DNA of 24,199 nucleotides, from assembly GCA_038253135.1 (NCBI GenBank), contig JBBSHJ010000049.1:1-24199 (forward strand), in the 5' to 3' direction. Below the pieces are notes generated by a model that saw only the letters and a program-made list of their open reading frames with translations, made no database searches and was not told the DNA's origin. This document shows, piece by piece, positions 7,029 to 14,477 of this stretch. Positions within the stretch are counted from its first letter, which is position 1. Each line of letters starts with the position of its first letter. Source of the DNA: JBBSHJ01 sp038253135 (GTDB lineage Bacteria; Actinomycetota; Actinomycetes; Mycobacteriales; QHCD01). Made by a program: the position numbers and the translations under genes.

Positions 7029-7679
7029 ATGCGCGAGACCTTCCACGACCAGCTCGAGGCCATCCGATCCGATCTTGTCGACATGAGCGAACGGGTCGCG
7101 ACGGCGATGGCCCGGGCCACGCGGGCATTGCTCGAGGCCGACGTGTCGCTGGCCGACAGTGTCATCAGCGACGACGAGATCATCGACGAGACGCGCAACG
7201 ATCTCGAGGAGCGCGCGTTCGAGCTGCTCGCCCGCCAGCAGCCGGTAGCCGTCGACCTGCGGGTCGTCGTCGCCAGCCTGCGGATGGTGACCGAGATCGA
7301 GCGGATGGGCGACCTCGCGTTGCACATCGCGAAGGTCGCGCGGTTGCGCTACCCGGAGTCGGCCGTTCCCGAAGACTTCAAGTCCACGTTCGCCGAGATG
7401 GGCCGCCTCGCCGGGCAGGTCATCGCAAAGGCCGGGCAGGTCATCAGGACCCGGGACGAGGTCCTGGCCCGGGAGCTCGAGGCCGATGACGACCTCATCG
7501 ACGACCTGCACCAGGCGCTGTTCCGGCGCCTGGTGTTGAGCTCGCACTCCATCGAGACCGCGATCGACGTCACCCTGCTCGGCCGCTACTACGAGCGGTT
7601 CGGCGATCACGCCGTGTCGGTCGCGCGGCGGGTCGTCTACCTGGTGACCGGCGCCTATCCGGAGACCGTCGCGCACTGA
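7029..7679 (+). CDS. phoU: Phosphate signalling regulator PhoU
   Basis: A 216-residue cytoplasmic all-helical protein that links the Pst phosphate transporter to the sensor kinase and damps the phosphate-starvation response. It opens with MRETFHDQLEAIRSDLVDMS and contains the family's paired three-helix-bundle metal motifs: EIIDETRNDLEE with RMVTEIERMGDLALHIAK in the first half, and ADDDLIDDLHQALFRR with VTLLGRYYERFGDHAVSVARR in the second. The ExxxD and ExxGDH-type acidic sets are intact. ATG 7029 has an AGGAG Shine-Dalgarno (7019-7023) at good spacing. It is divergent from senX3 across the PHO-box region. Placing phoU next to senX3 is common in actinobacteria outside Mycobacterium. Confidence 0.95.
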   Translation: MRETFHDQLEAIRSDLVDMSERVATAMARATRALLEADVSLADSVISDDEIIDETRNDLEERAFELLARQQPVAVDLRVVVASLRMVTEIERMGDLALHIAKVARLRYPESAVPEDFKSTFAEMGRLAGQVIAKAGQVIRTRDEVLARELEADDDLIDDLHQALFRRLVLSSHSIETAIDVTLLGRYYERFGDHAVSVARRVVYLVTGAYPETVAH

Positions 7680-7781
7680 TCCCGCCGACTCCTGCACCCC
7701 TCGCGCACTGACGTCGCGTTCCGGGCGCACATACCGGCGGGCCCGGCCGGAACTCGCGCGCACGTGGATGGTGTCCAGCGA

Positions 7782-7787
7782 CACAAT
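7782..7787 (+). promoter_or_regulatory. Candidate -10 box for the APH-like gene
   Basis: CACAAT is followed by 7 bases and then GTG 7795. It matches the -10 consensus at four of six positions and supports GTG 7795 over the in-frame ATGs at 7768 and 7786. Confidence 0.35.
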
Positions 7788-7794
7788 GGCCGGC

Positions 7795-8718
7795 GTGCCC
7801 GCGATCCGACCCGCCACCGCCCCGCGCTTCGGGGCGCCGGAGGATTACGGTGCGCGGCTCGCCGACGCCGATTTCTGGGCGCCGTACGCCGCGGCAGCAC
7901 TGCACCGGCACGGGTTTCCCGCCGAGGATCTGACGGCCGGCTTCTCCGGCACCTACCCGACCCTGCTCGCCGGCGACGTCGTCGTGAAGCTCTTCGGCTG
8001 GTTCCCCGGCTGGGCCGAGAGCTATGCCGCCGAGCGGGCCGCCAACGCGCTGGTCGCCGCGTGCCCTGGTCTGTGTCCCGCCGTTCGCGCGACCGGGCGG
8101 CTCTATGACCGGCCCGCGCCGTGGCCCTATCTGATCTTCACGCGGCTGCGTGGCACAGCGTGGCGCGACGTCGAACTCCCACCGCGGCGCCGGTACGCCG
8201 GCGCGGCCGACCTCGGGCGCGCGCTGCGCGGCGTACACGCGCTGGCCGGCTCCGGCGCCGGATTGTTACCGGACTGGCTGGCGACCGCGCGTCCTGGTGC
8301 GGCCGCGCGGCACCACAAATGGGGCATCCTGCCGCCGGCGCTGGTCGATGAGATCGACGAATTCCTCGACGGCTTCGCACCCCTGGCGCCGGTGCTGGTG
8401 CACGCCGACGTCACCGAGGATCACGTCTTCGTGACGCCGACCGGGGAGCTGGACGGGATCATCGACTGGGCTGACGCGATGCGCACCGACCCGTACTACG
8501 AGCTCGGGGCGCTGCACCTCGGCTGCTTCGCCGGTGACCGGTCGTTGCTGCGCGCCTTCGTCGAGGGTTACGGCTGGCCGGTCGACGACGGCTTCGCCCG
8601 GCACGCGATGCAGGTTGCCCTGATGCATCGCTTCGACCTGTTCGCCGGCGTGCGCGACCTCACCGCCCGAGCGGGTGGCCTCGCCGAGCTCTCCACGCTG
8701 CTCTGGTCGATCATCTGA
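7795..8718 (+). CDS. APH/choline-kinase-like phosphotransferase
   Basis: A 307-residue kinase-fold protein (Pfam APH). The N-lobe has a Gly-rich turn in TAGFSGTYPTLLAG and the strand DVVVKLFGW, whose Lys should contact ATP. LIFTRLRGTAWRD is the hinge-like segment. The catalytic loop is VLVHADVTEDHVFV, in which the Asn of HxDxxxxN is His, as in some related subfamilies. The metal-binding Asp lies in GIIDWADAMRTDP. The C-terminus is helical. Substrate is unknown; antibiotic modification should not be assumed, since many chromosomal APH proteins act on metabolites. It differs clearly in sequence from the relic at 159-1018. The start could be ATG 7768 or 7786; GTG 7795 fits a leaderless promoter. 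It sits between phoU and gpmA and converges on the latter. Confidence 0.82.
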   Translation: MPAIRPATAPRFGAPEDYGARLADADFWAPYAAAALHRHGFPAEDLTAGFSGTYPTLLAGDVVVKLFGWFPGWAESYAAERAANALVAACPGLCPAVRATGRLYDRPAPWPYLIFTRLRGTAWRDVELPPRRRYAGAADLGRALRGVHALAGSGAGLLPDWLATARPGAAARHHKWGILPPALVDEIDEFLDGFAPLAPVLVHADVTEDHVFVTPTGELDGIIDWADAMRTDPYYELGALHLGCFAGDRSLLRAFVEGYGWPVDDGFARHAMQVALMHRFDLFAGVRDLTARAGGLAELSTLLWSII

Positions 8719-8787
8719 TCCGCTCGGCCACGGATCGCGCGATCGGCCTCCGCCACCGCTGTGACACCCACCGTCCCAGCCGGCCAT

Positions 8788-8837
8788 CCCACCCCGCCGT
8801 CCCGCCGCCGGGCGCGGTGTCGGGCGGGTGGGGTGGG
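8788..8837. terminator. Strong bidirectional hairpin between converging genes
   Basis: CCCACCCC (8788-8795) pairs with GGGGTGGG (8830-8837), and inside it CCCGCC (8801-8806) pairs with GGCGGG (8823-8828). It lies between the APH-like stop (8718) and the gpmA stop (8854), where a terminator for both would be expected. There is no T-run, as is usual in high-GC actinobacteria. Confidence 0.6.
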
Positions 8838-8853
8838 CCCGACCGCCGTCAAT

Positions 8854-9603
8854 CTACGTTCGTCCCTGGTTGGCCACGGCGGCGAGCGCGGCCGCGGCCG
8901 CGTCGGGGTCGAGGTAACGCCCGCCCGCCGTCCGGGGCGTGAGCGCCTCGTCGAGCTCGTAGACCAGCGGGATCCCGGTCGGGATGTTCAGCGCCACGAC
9001 GGCCTCCTCGCTCATCCCGTCGAGGTGCTTGACCAGCGCCCGCAACGAGTTGCCGTGCGCGGTGATCAGCACGGTCTTGCCGACCAGCAACTCCGGTACG
9101 ACGGCGTCATACCAGTACGGCAGCATGCGGTCGACGACGTCGGCGAGGCATTCGGTCCGCGGCCGCAGCTCCGGCGGGAGGTCGGCGTAGCGCGGGTCGT
9201 CGTGCTGGGAATACTCCGCGTCGGCCGGCAGCGGCGGCGGCGGCGTGTCGTAGGAGCGGCGCCAGAGCATGAACTGCTCGTCGCCGTACTCCTCGCGGAT
9301 CGCCGCCTTGTCCTTGCCCTGCAAGGCTCCGTAGTGCCGCTCGTTCAGCCGCCACGAGCGCCGCACCGGCAGCCAGAGCCGGTCGAGCTCGTCGAGGGCC
9401 AGCTGAGCGGTGCGGATGGCCCTGCGCAGCACCGAGGTGTGCAGGATGTCGGGCCGCAGGCCGGCATCGCGGATCAGCACGCCACCGCGCCGCGCCTCGT
9501 CCTCGCCGGTCTCCGTCAGGTCGACGTCGACCCAGCCGGTGAAGAGGTTCTTGCGGTTCCAATCACTCTCGCCGTGGCGGAGCAGCACGAGGGTTCCGGT
9601 CAT
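8854..9603 (-). CDS. gpmA: 2,3-bisphosphoglycerate-dependent phosphoglycerate mutase
   Basis: A 249-residue cytoplasmic glycolytic enzyme interconverting 3- and 2-phosphoglycerate through a phosphohistidine. The catalytic motif LLRHGESDWN places the phosphorylated His at residue 10. NLFTGWVDVDLTETG, TSVLRRAIRTA, RSWRLNERHYGALQGKDK (acid/base Glu) and ITAHGNSLRALVKHL (second catalytic His) follow, all diagnostic of the cofactor-dependent dPGM class. Length matches the family. ATG 9603 directly precedes the conserved TGTLVLLRHG and has a GGAAAG Shine-Dalgarno-like element upstream; the in-frame extension to 9702 is low complexity and rejected. It is the counterpart of Rv0489 (gpm1), also next to senX3-regX3 in M. 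tuberculosis. It converges on the APH-like gene. Confidence 0.95.
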   Translation of the reverse strand: MTGTLVLLRHGESDWNRKNLFTGWVDVDLTETGEDEARRGGVLIRDAGLRPDILHTSVLRRAIRTAQLALDELDRLWLPVRRSWRLNERHYGALQGKDKAAIREEYGDEQFMLWRRSYDTPPPPLPADAEYSQHDDPRYADLPPELRPRTECLADVVDRMLPYWYDAVVPELLVGKTVLITAHGNSLRALVKHLDGMSEEAVVALNIPTGIPLVYELDEALTPRTAGGRYLDPDAAAAALAAVANQGRT

Positions 9604-9771
9604 GCGGCCAGCTTTCCAGACCGGCCGGAGGCGCCCGCGCACCGGTCGCCGGTGAGAAATGCGGGTGCGCGGCGGCGCGGGACAGGACGGCGATCGGCGC
9701 ACGCTCGAGGCGGCCCTCTGCGGGCCGGAGCGGGATCATCGCGGGCGGTTGCCCGGTCACGGCTTGCGTGG
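9604..9771. other. Gap between ybjN and gpmA
   Basis: These 168 bases contain only GC-biased open frames with no recognisable product. In M. tuberculosis a LysE-type exporter gene (Rv0488) lies between ybjN and gpm; nothing resembling it is visible here. Confidence 0.5.
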
Positions 9772-10302
9772 TCAGCCGGGGCTCTCCGGCGCCGGCAAGG
9801 GGCCGGGTGGGCCGGTTATCGACTCGAACCTGCGCAAATTGGCGAGCGATTCGCCCCGCGCGCGACGCCACCGGAATTCGCGCCGGATCGCGTCGGCGTA
9901 TCCGATGCGCAACAGCTCGTCGAAGGCGCCGTCGGCCTCAGCCAGCACCAGCCCGAGCAGCCGGTCGATCTCCTCCGTGCCGAGAGCGCTCAGCGGCCAG
10001 CGACCGGTAAGGAAAATGTCCCCGACGCGATCGATGCTGTAGCAAATCCCGAACAGACGCGCATTCCGTCGCAACAATTCGCGGTGCAATGCGGCGATGT
10101 CCCCATCGGCCGCCACGGGCGCCCGGAGGACGAACGCCTCGATTCGCAAAGCCTGCTCGGCGGCGATCAGCCAGCACATCGTCGCCAGCCGGTGCTCACC
10201 CGGTAATCGCACCAGATAATGTCCCGGCTCGGTTTGCTGATACTCCGCGTCGATTTCGTCCAGCGCCCGCCGGATCGTGCTGTCCGCGGCGGCATCGTGC
10301 AT
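9772..10302 (-). CDS. YbjN domain-containing protein
   Basis: A 176-residue protein of the YbjN family (Pfam PF10722), fold related to type III secretion chaperones, biochemical role unknown. It shows YLVRLPGEHRLATMCWLIAAEQALRIEAFVLR-type alternating strands (about 28-60), the conserved LHRELLRRNARLFGICYSID core and DIFLTGRWPLSAL, with the helix IDRLLGLVLAEADGAFDELL afterward. It is the counterpart of Rv0487, which also precedes gpm. ATG 10302 is the first in-frame ATG before the conserved region; its Shine-Dalgarno is weak. The longer open frame to 11133 is antisense to the SDR gene and is not coding. It is divergent from the SDR across 84 bases. Confidence 0.85.
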   Translation of the reverse strand: MHDAAADSTIRRALDEIDAEYQQTEPGHYLVRLPGEHRLATMCWLIAAEQALRIEAFVLRAPVAADGDIAALHRELLRRNARLFGICYSIDRVGDIFLTGRWPLSALGTEEIDRLLGLVLAEADGAFDELLRIGYADAIRREFRWRRARGESLANLRRFESITGPPGPLPAPESPG

Positions 10303-10386
10303 CGAGACATCGTCGCACCGGCGGCCCGAGCGCGAGCACGGGGTACGGCGTACCGGCGCCGCTGACCGGTCGGCAGGATAGAGCCC

Positions 10387-11157
10387 ATGACTGGACCCAC
10401 CACTGAGCGCCGCCCCACCGCCGTCGTCACCGGCGCCAGCGCCGGAATCGGCGCCGCCACCGCGCGGCGCCTGGCCAAGGCCGGCTTCCATGTCGTCGTC
10501 GCCGCCCGCCGCCGGGACCGGCTCGACCCGCTCGCCGCCGAGATCGAGGGGACCGCGATCACGCTGGACGTGACCGACCAGGACTCGGTCGACGCGCTGG
10601 CCGCCGCCGTGCCCGACTGCGCGCTGCTGGTCAACAATGCCGGCGGCGCGCGCGGGGTCGAGTCGGTCGAGGACGCCGACATCGACAAGTGGCAGTGGAT
10701 GTACGACGCAAACGTCATCGGCACGCTGCGGGTGACCAAGGCGTTGCTGCCGAAGCTCGAGGCGAGCGGCAACGGTCAGGTGATCGTCGTGACCTCGATC
10801 GCCGGACACCTTGTCTACGAGGGCGGCGGCGGCTACACCGCGGCGAAACACGGCCAGAGCGCGCTGGTCGAGACGCTGCGACTCGAGCTGAACGGACGTC
10901 CCATCCGCGTCAGCGAGATTGCACCCGGCATGGTCGCGACGGAGGAATTCAGCCTCCGCCGTTTGGGAGGGAACCACGCGGCCGCCGACGCCGTCTACGA
11001 GGGCGTGCCCGCACCCCTGACCGCCGACGACGTGGCCGACTGCATCGGGTGGGTCGCGACCCGTCCCGCGCATGTCGATATCGACCTGCTCACGGTCAAG
11101 CCGCTCGCACAGGCGGCGCCGCACAAGGTGCACCGGACACGGCCGCGCGAGACGTGA
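10387..11157 (+). CDS. Short-chain dehydrogenase/reductase
   Basis: A 256-residue classical SDR, an NAD(P)-dependent oxidoreductase with a Rossmann fold. The cofactor loop is VVTGASAGIGAATARRL (about 13-30), with RR after the second strand (VVAARRRDRL) suggesting NADP preference. LVNNAGGARG is the NNAG motif, VTSIAGHLV holds the catalytic Ser and YTAAKHG the catalytic Tyr and Lys. PGMVATEEF is the usual post-catalytic loop. Substrate unknown. Counterpart of Rv0484c, which also sits between murB and ybjN. The stop overlaps the next gene's GTG by 4 bases (GTGA), so the two are probably co-translated. An AGGA element lies upstream of ATG 10387. Confidence 0.93.
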   Translation: MTGPTTERRPTAVVTGASAGIGAATARRLAKAGFHVVVAARRRDRLDPLAAEIEGTAITLDVTDQDSVDALAAAVPDCALLVNNAGGARGVESVEDADIDKWQWMYDANVIGTLRVTKALLPKLEASGNGQVIVVTSIAGHLVYEGGGGYTAAKHGQSALVETLRLELNGRPIRVSEIAPGMVATEEFSLRRLGGNHAAADAVYEGVPAPLTADDVADCIGWVATRPAHVDIDLLTVKPLAQAAPHKVHRTRPRET

Positions 11158-11819
11158 TCGACCACGTCCTGTCGTGGGCGGCCGTCGACGAGCCCCGGTT
11201 CGAGCTCGTCGAGGTCACTTTGCACCTCGGCACGCTGACGGCTCGCGGGACGATGCTCGCCGGCGGGGTCGATCCCTACCGGGTCGACTACCACTTCGAC
11301 TCCGGACCGGCCTATATCACCAAGCGGCTCGTCGTCACCGCGAGCGCGCGGGGATGGACCCGGCAGATCCGGATCGGCCGCGACGCGGACGGCACCTGGA
11401 GCATCCGCCGGATGGCCGATCCGCCTGACGCCGCCATCGTCGTGAGCCCCGAAACGCTGCGCGACGTCCGCGACTGCGATGTGCGCTTCGCCCCGCTGTT
11501 CAACACGATGCCGGTGCTGCGGGCGAGGCTGCACATGGGTCCGGGCGGGGTGGACGCGCCGAGTGCGCTCGTCACGCTGCCCGACCTGTCCCTGCTGCGG
11601 CTCGAGCAGGACTACCGGCACGCCGCTCTGGTCACCGGGGGCGCGGTGGTGTCGCAGCGCTGCGGACCGCGCGCCGCCGACATCACCTTCGGCGACGATG
11701 GTTTCGTCACGCACTATCCCGGTGTCGCGCGCCGGGTCGGCCCCACGCCGCCGCCGGCTCTGGCCGCCGAGCCGCGTCTCGGTGTCGGCGGATCCGGCTT
11801 CCTCGGCCCGCCGCGCTGA
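11154..11819 (+). CDS. Putative glycolipid-binding domain protein
   Basis: A 221-residue protein of the putative glycolipid-binding family (Pfam PF06475), a barrel fold also found in the LppT/DUF-type mycobacterial proteins; biochemical function unproven. Family landmarks are YRVDYHFDSGPAYITKRLVV, the Trp-rich strand GTWSIRRMADPP, the signature DCDVRFAPLFNTMPVLRARL (about 109-128), VTLPDLSLLRLEQDYRH and the C-terminal ITFGDDGFVTHYPGVARR. There is no signal peptide, so it should be cytoplasmic. GTG 11154 is the only start compatible with the domain and overlaps the SDR stop as GTGA, so it depends on SDR translation. It ends 22 bases before the converging murB stop. Confidence 0.82.
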   Translation: MIDHVLSWAAVDEPRFELVEVTLHLGTLTARGTMLAGGVDPYRVDYHFDSGPAYITKRLVVTASARGWTRQIRIGRDADGTWSIRRMADPPDAAIVVSPETLRDVRDCDVRFAPLFNTMPVLRARLHMGPGGVDAPSALVTLPDLSLLRLEQDYRHAALVTGGAVVSQRCGPRAADITFGDDGFVTHYPGVARRVGPTPPPALAAEPRLGVGGSGFLGPPR

Positions 11820-11841
11820 CCGGGCAGGGGCGCGCACCGGC

Positions 11842-12879
11842 CTAGAGGTCGACGCCGACGAGCAGCGGCTCGGGCGAGAGCTCGACGCCCCACGTCTGGT
11901 GCACGCCATCCCGGATCTCACGCGCCAGCCGCACCAGGTCCCGCGACGTTGCGCCGCCGCGGTTGGTGAGCGCCAGGGTGTGTTTCGTGGACAGCGTCAC
12001 CGATCCGACGCCGTACCCCTTGCCGTATCCGGCGTGCTGGATCAGCCAGGCGGCTGACAGCTTCACGGTGCCGTCGCGATCGGGCCAGTGCGGTACGCCG
12101 TCCCCGGCGGCCGCCGCGATCGCGTCGTACCGCTGCACCGGGACGATCGGGTTGGTGAAGAACGACCCCGCGCTCCAGGTGTCGTGGTCACCAGGATCCA
12201 GCACCATGCCGCGGGCCCGGCGCTGGGCCAGCACGGCCTCGCGCGCCGCGGCCAGCGGGACGGACTCCCCGACGCCCACGTCGAGGGCGCGGGCGAGATC
12301 GGTGTAGGTGATCGGCGCGGACCGGCCGGCGGCCGGCAGCTCAAAGGTCACGGACAGCACGACCCACCGATCAGAGTGCTTGAAAATGCTTGTCCGGTAG
12401 GCGAATCCGCAGGCGCTGCCGGCGATGGTGCGGCACGCGGCACTCGTCCGGTCGTAGAGCTCGACGGAGATCACGGTCTGCGCCACCTCAGCGCCGTAGG
12501 CGCCCACGTTCTGCACCGGCGTGGCGCCGACCAGGCCCGGAATCCCGGACAGGCACTCGAGGCCGGCCCAGTGCTCGCCGACCGCCCGGACGACGAAGTC
12601 GTCCCACGGCTCGCCGGCCGCCACGGTGACCCGCACCCGATCCTCGCCGGCGCTCTCGACCCGCACGCCGCGGGATCGGAGCAACACCACGTCGCCGTCG
12701 AAGCCGTCGTCGGAGACCACCAGATTGCTGCCGCCCCCGACCAGCAGGACGGCCCGGCCGGCCCGGTCGGCCGCCGACACCGCGGCGACGATCTCCTCGG
12801 CCGAGCCCGTCTCGATCACCGAGTGCGCGGGCCCACCGAGCCGCAGCGTCGTGAGATCGGCGAGGCGCACGTCGGGCAC
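11842..12879 (-). CDS. murB: UDP-N-acetylenolpyruvoylglucosamine reductase
   Basis: A 345-residue FAD-dependent enzyme that reduces the enolpyruvyl group of UDP-GlcNAc-enolpyruvate to give UDP-MurNAc, the second committed step of peptidoglycan synthesis. The FAD domain begins TTLRLGGPAHSV, continues LLVGGGSNLVVSDDGF, then LECLSGIPGLVGATPVQNVGAYG with the flavin-contacting Gly-Ala-Tyr-Gly. The MurB C-terminal domain follows: AYRTSIFK, WSAGSFFTNPIV with the proton-donor Ser, SAAWLIQHAGYGKGYG and TKHTLALTNRGGAT. The final Glu lies in LSPEPLLVG. GTG 12879 is chosen because TACGGT lies 6 bases upstream; GTG 12870 is the alternative. Counterpart of Rv0482. Confidence 0.96.
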   Translation of the reverse strand: MPDVRLADLTTLRLGGPAHSVIETGSAEEIVAAVSAADRAGRAVLLVGGGSNLVVSDDGFDGDVVLLRSRGVRVESAGEDRVRVTVAAGEPWDDFVVRAVGEHWAGLECLSGIPGLVGATPVQNVGAYGAEVAQTVISVELYDRTSAACRTIAGSACGFAYRTSIFKHSDRWVVLSVTFELPAAGRSAPITYTDLARALDVGVGESVPLAAAREAVLAQRRARGMVLDPGDHDTWSAGSFFTNPIVPVQRYDAIAAAAGDGVPHWPDRDGTVKLSAAWLIQHAGYGKGYGVGSVTLSTKHTLALTNRGGATSRDLVRLAREIRDGVHQTWGVELSPEPLLVGVDL

Positions 12880-13154
12880 CTTCTCACCGTATCGGCTCCA
12901 TACGACAGAATTCGCCCCATGCCCGGACAGCGGCGGACCGGGCCGGAGACCTCGACGGACGGCGAGGCGGCGACCCAGCACCCGGGGTGCGCCCACGACC
13001 TGATGGACCTGCCCGACCTCTTCGACCATCCGAATATCGGTGAGCCGCGAGCTGCTGGTGGCGACGATTTTCGTCGCCGCCGTCTCGGGCCGGCAATTCG
13101 CCGTCGCCGCCGCGACCGACGCGGCGTACCGCGCCGAGTTCGGTGCGGCGACCG
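12880..13154. other. Gap upstream of murB with no confident gene
   Basis: This 275-base interval lies between the macrodomain stop and the murB start. It holds the murB -10 candidate at 12886-12891. On the plus strand a 53-codon frame (GTG 13040 to TGA 13199-13201) encodes a hydrophobic start (ELLVATIFVAAVSG) but has no Shine-Dalgarno or -10 at leaderless spacing. Another frame from ATG 12919 starts reasonably and turns Arg-rich. I cannot support either as a gene; a decayed gene is possible. Confidence 0.4.
12886..12891 (-). promoter_or_regulatory. Candidate -10 box for murB
   Basis: TACGGT on the minus strand is followed by GAGAAG and then GTG 12879, giving a 6-base leaderless spacing. Confidence 0.4.
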
Positions 13155-13667
13155 TCAGCGAGCCAGCGCCTCCCGGAGCGCCTCCTGCACGTCCGCGCTG
13201 AACGCGACGAGGACGATCGACTCCACCCTGGTCGATGCCGATCGCAGTGCCTGCACGGCAATGTCCGCGGCCGCGGGCACCGGCCACCGGTAGATCCCCA
13301 TCGAGATGCCGGGAAAGGCGACCGACCGGGCGCCGAGCTCGTCGGCGACCCGGAGCGATTCCCGGTAGCACGAGGCCAGCAGGGCCGAGCGGTCCTCGCG
13401 GCTCGAATACACCGGCCCGACGGTGTGGATCACCCAGCGGGCCGCGAGCCGGCCGGCCGTCGTCGCCACGGCCAGCCCGGTGGGCAGGCCGTCGGGATAC
13501 TGCTCGGCGCGGATCCGCCGGCAGTCGGCCAGGATCTCGGGGCCGCCAGCGTGGTGGATCGCCCCGTCGACTCCGCCGCCGCCGAGCAGGCTCGAATTGG
13601 CCGCATTGACGATCGCATCGACCTCGACGGTGGTGATATCGGTGCGGACGAGGGAAATCCCAGCCAC
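13155..13667 (-). CDS. Macrodomain protein (O-acetyl-ADP-ribose deacetylase-like)
   Basis: A 170-residue stand-alone macrodomain, binding ADP-ribose and in the MacroD/YmdB class removing acetyl or ADP-ribosyl groups. The class signature is intact: VDAIVNAANSSLLGGGGVDG with the catalytic Asn and Asp (about 16-35), AIHHAGG, RLAARWVIHTVGPVY, and the diphosphate loop FPGISMGIYRWP. The usual tail follows (VESIVLVAFSADVQEALREAL). GTG 13667 is supported by TACGGT 7 bases upstream and because the conserved strand begins at once. It follows the hydrolase gene by 27 bases on the same strand, so it may be both read through and separately started. No partner ADP-ribosyltransferase gene is recognisable in this window. 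Confidence 0.92.
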   Translation of the reverse strand: MAGISLVRTDITTVEVDAIVNAANSSLLGGGGVDGAIHHAGGPEILADCRRIRAEQYPDGLPTGLAVATTAGRLAARWVIHTVGPVYSSREDRSALLASCYRESLRVADELGARSVAFPGISMGIYRWPVPAAADIAVQALRSASTRVESIVLVAFSADVQEALREALAR

Positions 13668-13674
13668 GGCATCG

Positions 13675-13680
13675 ACCGTA
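13675..13680 (-). promoter_or_regulatory. Candidate -10 box for the macrodomain gene
   Basis: TACGGT is followed by CGATGCC and then GTG 13667 on the minus strand, a 7-base leaderless spacing inside the 27-base gap after the hydrolase stop. Confidence 0.4.
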
Positions 13681-13694
13681 TGCCGTGCGACAAG

Positions 13695-14462
13695 TCAGCG
13701 GAGGAAGCCGGCAAGCAGCGCGCGCAGCTCGGTCCGGCTGTTCCAGACCGGCCACGCATCGCCGAAGATGTGCAGCCGGGCCGACGGGAGGGCCGCGGCC
13801 AGCTCCCGCGCGATCCCGGCGTCGTGCAACGGATCACCGGCCGCGCCGATCACCAGGCAGGGCAGGTCGACCGACCGGAGCGCCGCGCGGTCGGGGATCG
13901 GGGCGGCCCCGATCAGCTCGGCCAGCCCCTCCCGGGTGCGGACCACGGCGCGAGCCCGCTCGGCGACGTAGGCCGCCGCCTCCGGCCGGTGCCGAAAAAG
14001 TGGCGGCACCTCGTCGATCACGAGATCCTCGACGGCATCGATGCCGGCCGTGGTCGCCGCGAGCAACCGCTCCGCCCGCTCGGCACTCGCGCCGGCCCGG
14101 GCCCGGTCGAGCGCCGGCGGCAGGAAGAAGACGAGCCGGCGGAATCGGTGCGGGTCGGCCACTGCGAGCCGGAGCAGGGCACCGGCTCCGAGCGATACGC
14201 CGAGGGCCTGGCTCGCGCCGACGTGCGTGGCGACCGCGTCCAGCTCGGCCGCGAGGACGTCGTACCCGAACCCGTGCCCGTCGATCCTGGTGCCGCCGTG
14301 CTGGCGGAAGTGGAAGAAGGCGCGGGTCCCCGGGACGCCGCTGCCGAGCGGGCGGGTCGCGGCGATCGATCCGCCGAGGCCGTGCGCGAAGATCGTGACG
14401 GGCTCACCCGAACCGGCAAGCAGGTATTCGATCCGGCCCGTGGGGACCGGCAGGTCGGGCAT
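13695..14462 (-). CDS. Alpha/beta hydrolase fold protein
   Basis: A 255-residue protein with an alpha/beta hydrolase core. VTIFAHGLGGS supplies the oxyanion-hole HG, QALGVSLGAGALLRLAV the nucleophile elbow G-V-S-L-G (Ser near residue 90), and CLVIGAAGDPLHD the acidic residue after strand 7. The C-terminal segment HIFGDAWPVWNSRTELRALL occupies the position where the catalytic His usually lies, but no His is at the expected place between the Gly-rich turn and the last helix. It may therefore be weak, inactive or use another residue. Substrate unknown. It follows DUF2516 by 15 bases and is likely in the same leftward transcript as the XRE regulator, the HBHA-like gene and DUF2516. Confidence 0.8.
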   Translation of the reverse strand: MPDLPVPTGRIEYLLAGSGEPVTIFAHGLGGSIAATRPLGSGVPGTRAFFHFRQHGGTRIDGHGFGYDVLAAELDAVATHVGASQALGVSLGAGALLRLAVADPHRFRRLVFFLPPALDRARAGASAERAERLLAATTAGIDAVEDLVIDEVPPLFRHRPEAAAYVAERARAVVRTREGLAELIGAAPIPDRAALRSVDLPCLVIGAAGDPLHDAGIARELAAALPSARLHIFGDAWPVWNSRTELRALLAGFLR

Positions 14463-14477
14463 CGGCGCGCCCGGCCG

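Noticed and set aside
6825..7817. Upstream extension of the senX3 frame
   Set aside because: It is antisense to phoU, and the true start at 6824 immediately precedes the transmembrane helix.
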